Below, piece by piece: positions 61,128 through 64,000 of a DNA stretch of 64,000 bases (positions are counted from its first letter, which is position 1; each line of letters starts with the position of its first letter). Both the position numbers and the translations under genes were made by a program. The stretch comes from Microstegium vimineum (lineage: Eukaryota; Streptophyta; Magnoliopsida; Poales; Poaceae), in the NCBI GenBank assembly GCA_022036555.1, contig CM039120.1, positions 12,319,398 through 12,383,397 on the forward strand, given 5' to 3'. A model generated the notes under the pieces. That model saw only the letters and a program-made list of their open reading frames with translations. It ran no database searches and was not told where the DNA came from.

Positions 61128-64000
61128 CACACACACATCACACACGGCGTTCCAGCAGCAGCATGAGCGCTGCGTTTATGCTTTGCATGGATGCATGAAC
61201 GCATATATCATATATGCAAGTTATTTAGCATAGCTACTAGCAGTATAAGTTTAGCAATCGTTTCAAGCCTTTATTTGGCGCCTATGGTTTCTTTGGGTAT
61301 AATGGTGTGGTGCATCAGTGCATGTCTGCGGCATGCACGATGCGCGTGGCAGCCATTCAGGGGGGAGCGTTTTATGTATCCCTTTGTATGCTCATGTTGT
61401 CATGCTCACGGTACTGATTACTGAAGTCTAGGAATTAGGGGAAAAAAGGGTGATGTGGGTGTGTACAATATCTGGGGTTCAACGGAAGGGGTATTGGTGG
61501 TGGCATGCATTCCGTTCGTTCCTTCGTAATTTATGCACGTCAATTTGAAGCGTTCTTGTTTCTTTTTGCGAAATGGAGTGTTATTTGTTCCCTAGCTCTT
61601 TTTTTTTAATCCGGTGAAGTTTGTTTGCTATATACTTAGATTATTTATAGGCTGCTATGCATATTTCAAGAAGGTAAATTGCACCTTATTTTCATATACT
61701 ACTCATGATTTTGAACGTCACAAAGAAAAGAATTTGGTTCACAATGGAAAATTTACTAAAATAAAGGAAAATGTTCCCAATGCAAAGCTCTTCACTTCTA
61801 GAGTGGTGGAGTATTTCAAAATGTAAATCAAAATTTTAGCTTTGATCTACAAGTCAAATTTATTACCCTTGACCAAATATATAGAAAAATGCACATACAT
61901 CTACAACATCAAACTATATTCATTAGGTACACCATAAACCTTGGTCAATGTTGGACAAATCTAACTTTGAATAAAACGAAAAATGACTTATAATTTGGAA
62001 TGGAGGAAGTATACCATAGACCTAAGAGATTCATGGAACTTCATCAATGTTAGACACAGACTTAGGACAAAACTAAAACGACTTGTATATAACATGGAAT
62101 GGGGGAAGCATTCTATAGGCATAAAAATATCCATGAAAATGGCCAGAAGCAATAGTAGAAAGTAGTATGACCGGATCAGGCATGCACGGTCCCACGCCAA
62201 AGACATGATATTTGCATCAAAATCCTCAAATTCGACAAGAACCTTAGGCACTATTATGTAGGCTAATATCCATCATAATATAATATTCTCCATTTCCAAA
62301 CCTAGAAGTAAGAGATCGATTTTCAGTTGTGTGGTAATACTGAAACATTCTAAGGTTAACCAAATTTGTAGAAAATAATAATAATAATTACGATATGGAA
62401 TGAGTTTCATTGGATACATTATAAATGTATGTCCATAATTTACACCTTTTTTTTTGATGTGGTAGATGTTACAAATTTAGTTAAACCTAGAAGGATGATT
62501 TGACTTAGGAACAACTGTAGTAAATAGAGCATGAAGTCCTGCGACAGTCAATATCCAAGTTAGCAATGATATAAGTTAGCACTAGCATCAACATCCAAAG
62601 CTCTAGTGCTGGCACCGTGAGGCCCTTCCGTTGGTGAAAAAAAAGAAGTAATCATGAAAAAAGAAAACCCAAGTAATATCCAAAATTCAAAGAGTTACGA
62701 GGATAATCCAATTTTCATTGTCATCTAACCCCAGGGGTAGAGATGAATCCCTTCCCTAACGCGCGCACCGCTAAGATTATGTGCCCGCTCCATCCCAGTT
62801 ATTTTCCCTGGCGAGCCGCTCCTCCACCTAGGCTGTCGTTGACCTCCCCAACCGCAAACCCACACCTATCACCCCGAACAAATTCGTTCTTCCCTAACCC
62901 GCTCCTACCACCTCCTCGCCTTGCCACCGGCACCGCCTATTTGGATGTCCTCCACCACCTTGCTCACCACCCTCAACCCCCACCACAGTGGGACCAGATG
63001 CCGCACGGGGCTCCTTCTTCTAAGGCTACTGATCATAGATGGTCACAAAAGTAAAACCCTAACCGCCTCCATCCCGTCCACTGTTCCGCCCACCACCCGC
63101 CCATTGTCCGCCCCCATATCAGCGAGTGTGCGCCACTAATCTTATCCGTGCACGCACGCCGTGATAAGATTTGTGGTTGTGGGGCGGGGGGTTATGGGTC
63201 CATGATTGGCATTGGCCTCCCAACAGTCTACTAATTACATGTCAGGTGCTTAAATATATGGATATTATTAGCACTTACCTTGATTGTAGCCCTCCTAATT
63301 CTAAGCTCATCTCTTTATGTTGAATTTCTGGCTCCACCGTACCTCTAAACGTAGGTGTGTTTTTAATGCTTCAAAAACCTCTGATCATCAGCCTCCTGAT
63401 GCATGTTCCTGGGCTGGGCGACCTTCCAGCCTTGTGCTGCGAGAGGACAGCATGCGGACAAAACCAGAAGCCCGCCCCCACGATAGCAAAGTGTCAAAGT
63501 AGCCTACTATTGCTAGTTGCCGCTGCGGACAGATAGGTAGACTGGGTGAGCGAGCTCTCTCAGGCGGTCTCAGCGACACGGCGGCGCGTGAGCGTGATGC
63601 GTGTGGAGGACCATCGGCGCACTGCACTGAACTGGCCTCCCTAGTCCGTACCCACAGGTGGAGAGGTACGGTGGTGCAACATTTTTTGTTTTTGCGTTGG
63701 ATGTATGAGCATGTACCCATGCGCATACTATATGTGAATGTAAACGGTCAAAAAGAGGTTAAAAAGTGTCACATCACGCAAGCATCGTCAAGGAATATAT
63801 TTCCTTTTTTTTTATCTTATTACATGAGTGGTAGTTGCAGTCAAGCTTGAAGCGAGCTGTAGTGCGCCGCCGTTCAACGACAGGTAATCGTACGATAGCA
63901 CCGGAGGATGATGCAGGGAAAAGGACGGGCGAATCATCAGAGGCCGGTGGAGTGGATTTCTTCCTCCCATCAGACCCATACGTGCGTGCAAGTCAAGACG
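61128..64000. other. Intergenic, no supportable gene
   Basis: AT-rich to about 62,740, with two Stowaway-like ends in direct orientation (GGAATGGAGGAAGTA at about 61,998 and GGAATGGGGGAAGCA at about 62,096). A proline-rich ATG-initiated frame of 103 codons (62,743-63,054) has no family resemblance. The remainder holds nothing I can name. Confidence 0.4.

Noticed and set aside
62743..63054. 103-codon proline-rich ORF
   Set aside because: No recognisable motif, repeats of Pro/His from C-rich DNA, no promoter or splice context.

Overview
The window is nuclear DNA of a grass (Poaceae). Several things point to this. The genes have GC-rich 5' ends and short, phase-consistent introns. MITEs with Tourist- and Stowaway-type ends are abundant, and a grass-type tRNA-derived SINE is present. 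A large Ty1/copia element of the Sirevirus type is inserted in the middle. The genes include a nuclear-encoded chloroplast NDH subunit (NdhL), a chloroplast SET-domain lysine methyltransferase and two PPR proteins. A run of 100 Ns at 1828-1927 marks this as draft assembly. I cannot name the species from sequence alone.

Layout. 1-13.9 kb is a repeat graveyard: a SINE split by a MITE, GC-rich tandem repeats beside the gap, a tRNA-Ile-like relic heading a repeat field, a Helitron inserted precisely into that field, a degraded LTR-like repeat and a truncated LINE with an RNase H domain. 14.1-23.3 kb is a gene island: a Par14/PIN4-type parvulin (+, with a one-base frame break), a chloroplast SET-domain methyltransferase (+, six exons) and a P-class PPR protein (-, one exon). 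23.3-26.4 kb holds MITEs. 26,419-40,388 is one Sirevirus-like retrotransposon with near-identical LTRs and a GGAGG target duplication. It carries gag, a pol broken by one frameshift, and an extra long ORF in the position where some Sireviruses carry an env-like gene. 40.4-43.1 kb is repeats.

43.2-52.3 kb is a second gene island: a PLS-class PPR protein (+), a seven-exon multi-pass membrane protein with CREST-superfamily-like motifs that I assembled from short exons on the minus strand (45,374-46,962), and NdhL (+, five exons, with a LINE fragment antisense in its last intron). 52.3-58.8 kb is mostly repeats and unannotatable DNA. 58.8-61.1 kb encodes a bHLH transcription factor (+, two exons). 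The remaining 2.9 kb shows no supportable gene.

There is no operon logic here; the genes are independent. Three of them (methyltransferase, NdhL and possibly a PPR protein) serve the chloroplast. Two observations deserve most attention. First, four separate reading frames are each interrupted by the loss of exactly one base, in or next to a homopolymer, which looks like a sequencing artefact. Second, the retrotransposon carries a second copy of its LTR CCGGAC/GTCCGG motif cluster between pol and the extra ORF, followed by a gene-leader-like segment. This may be an internal promoter cassette.
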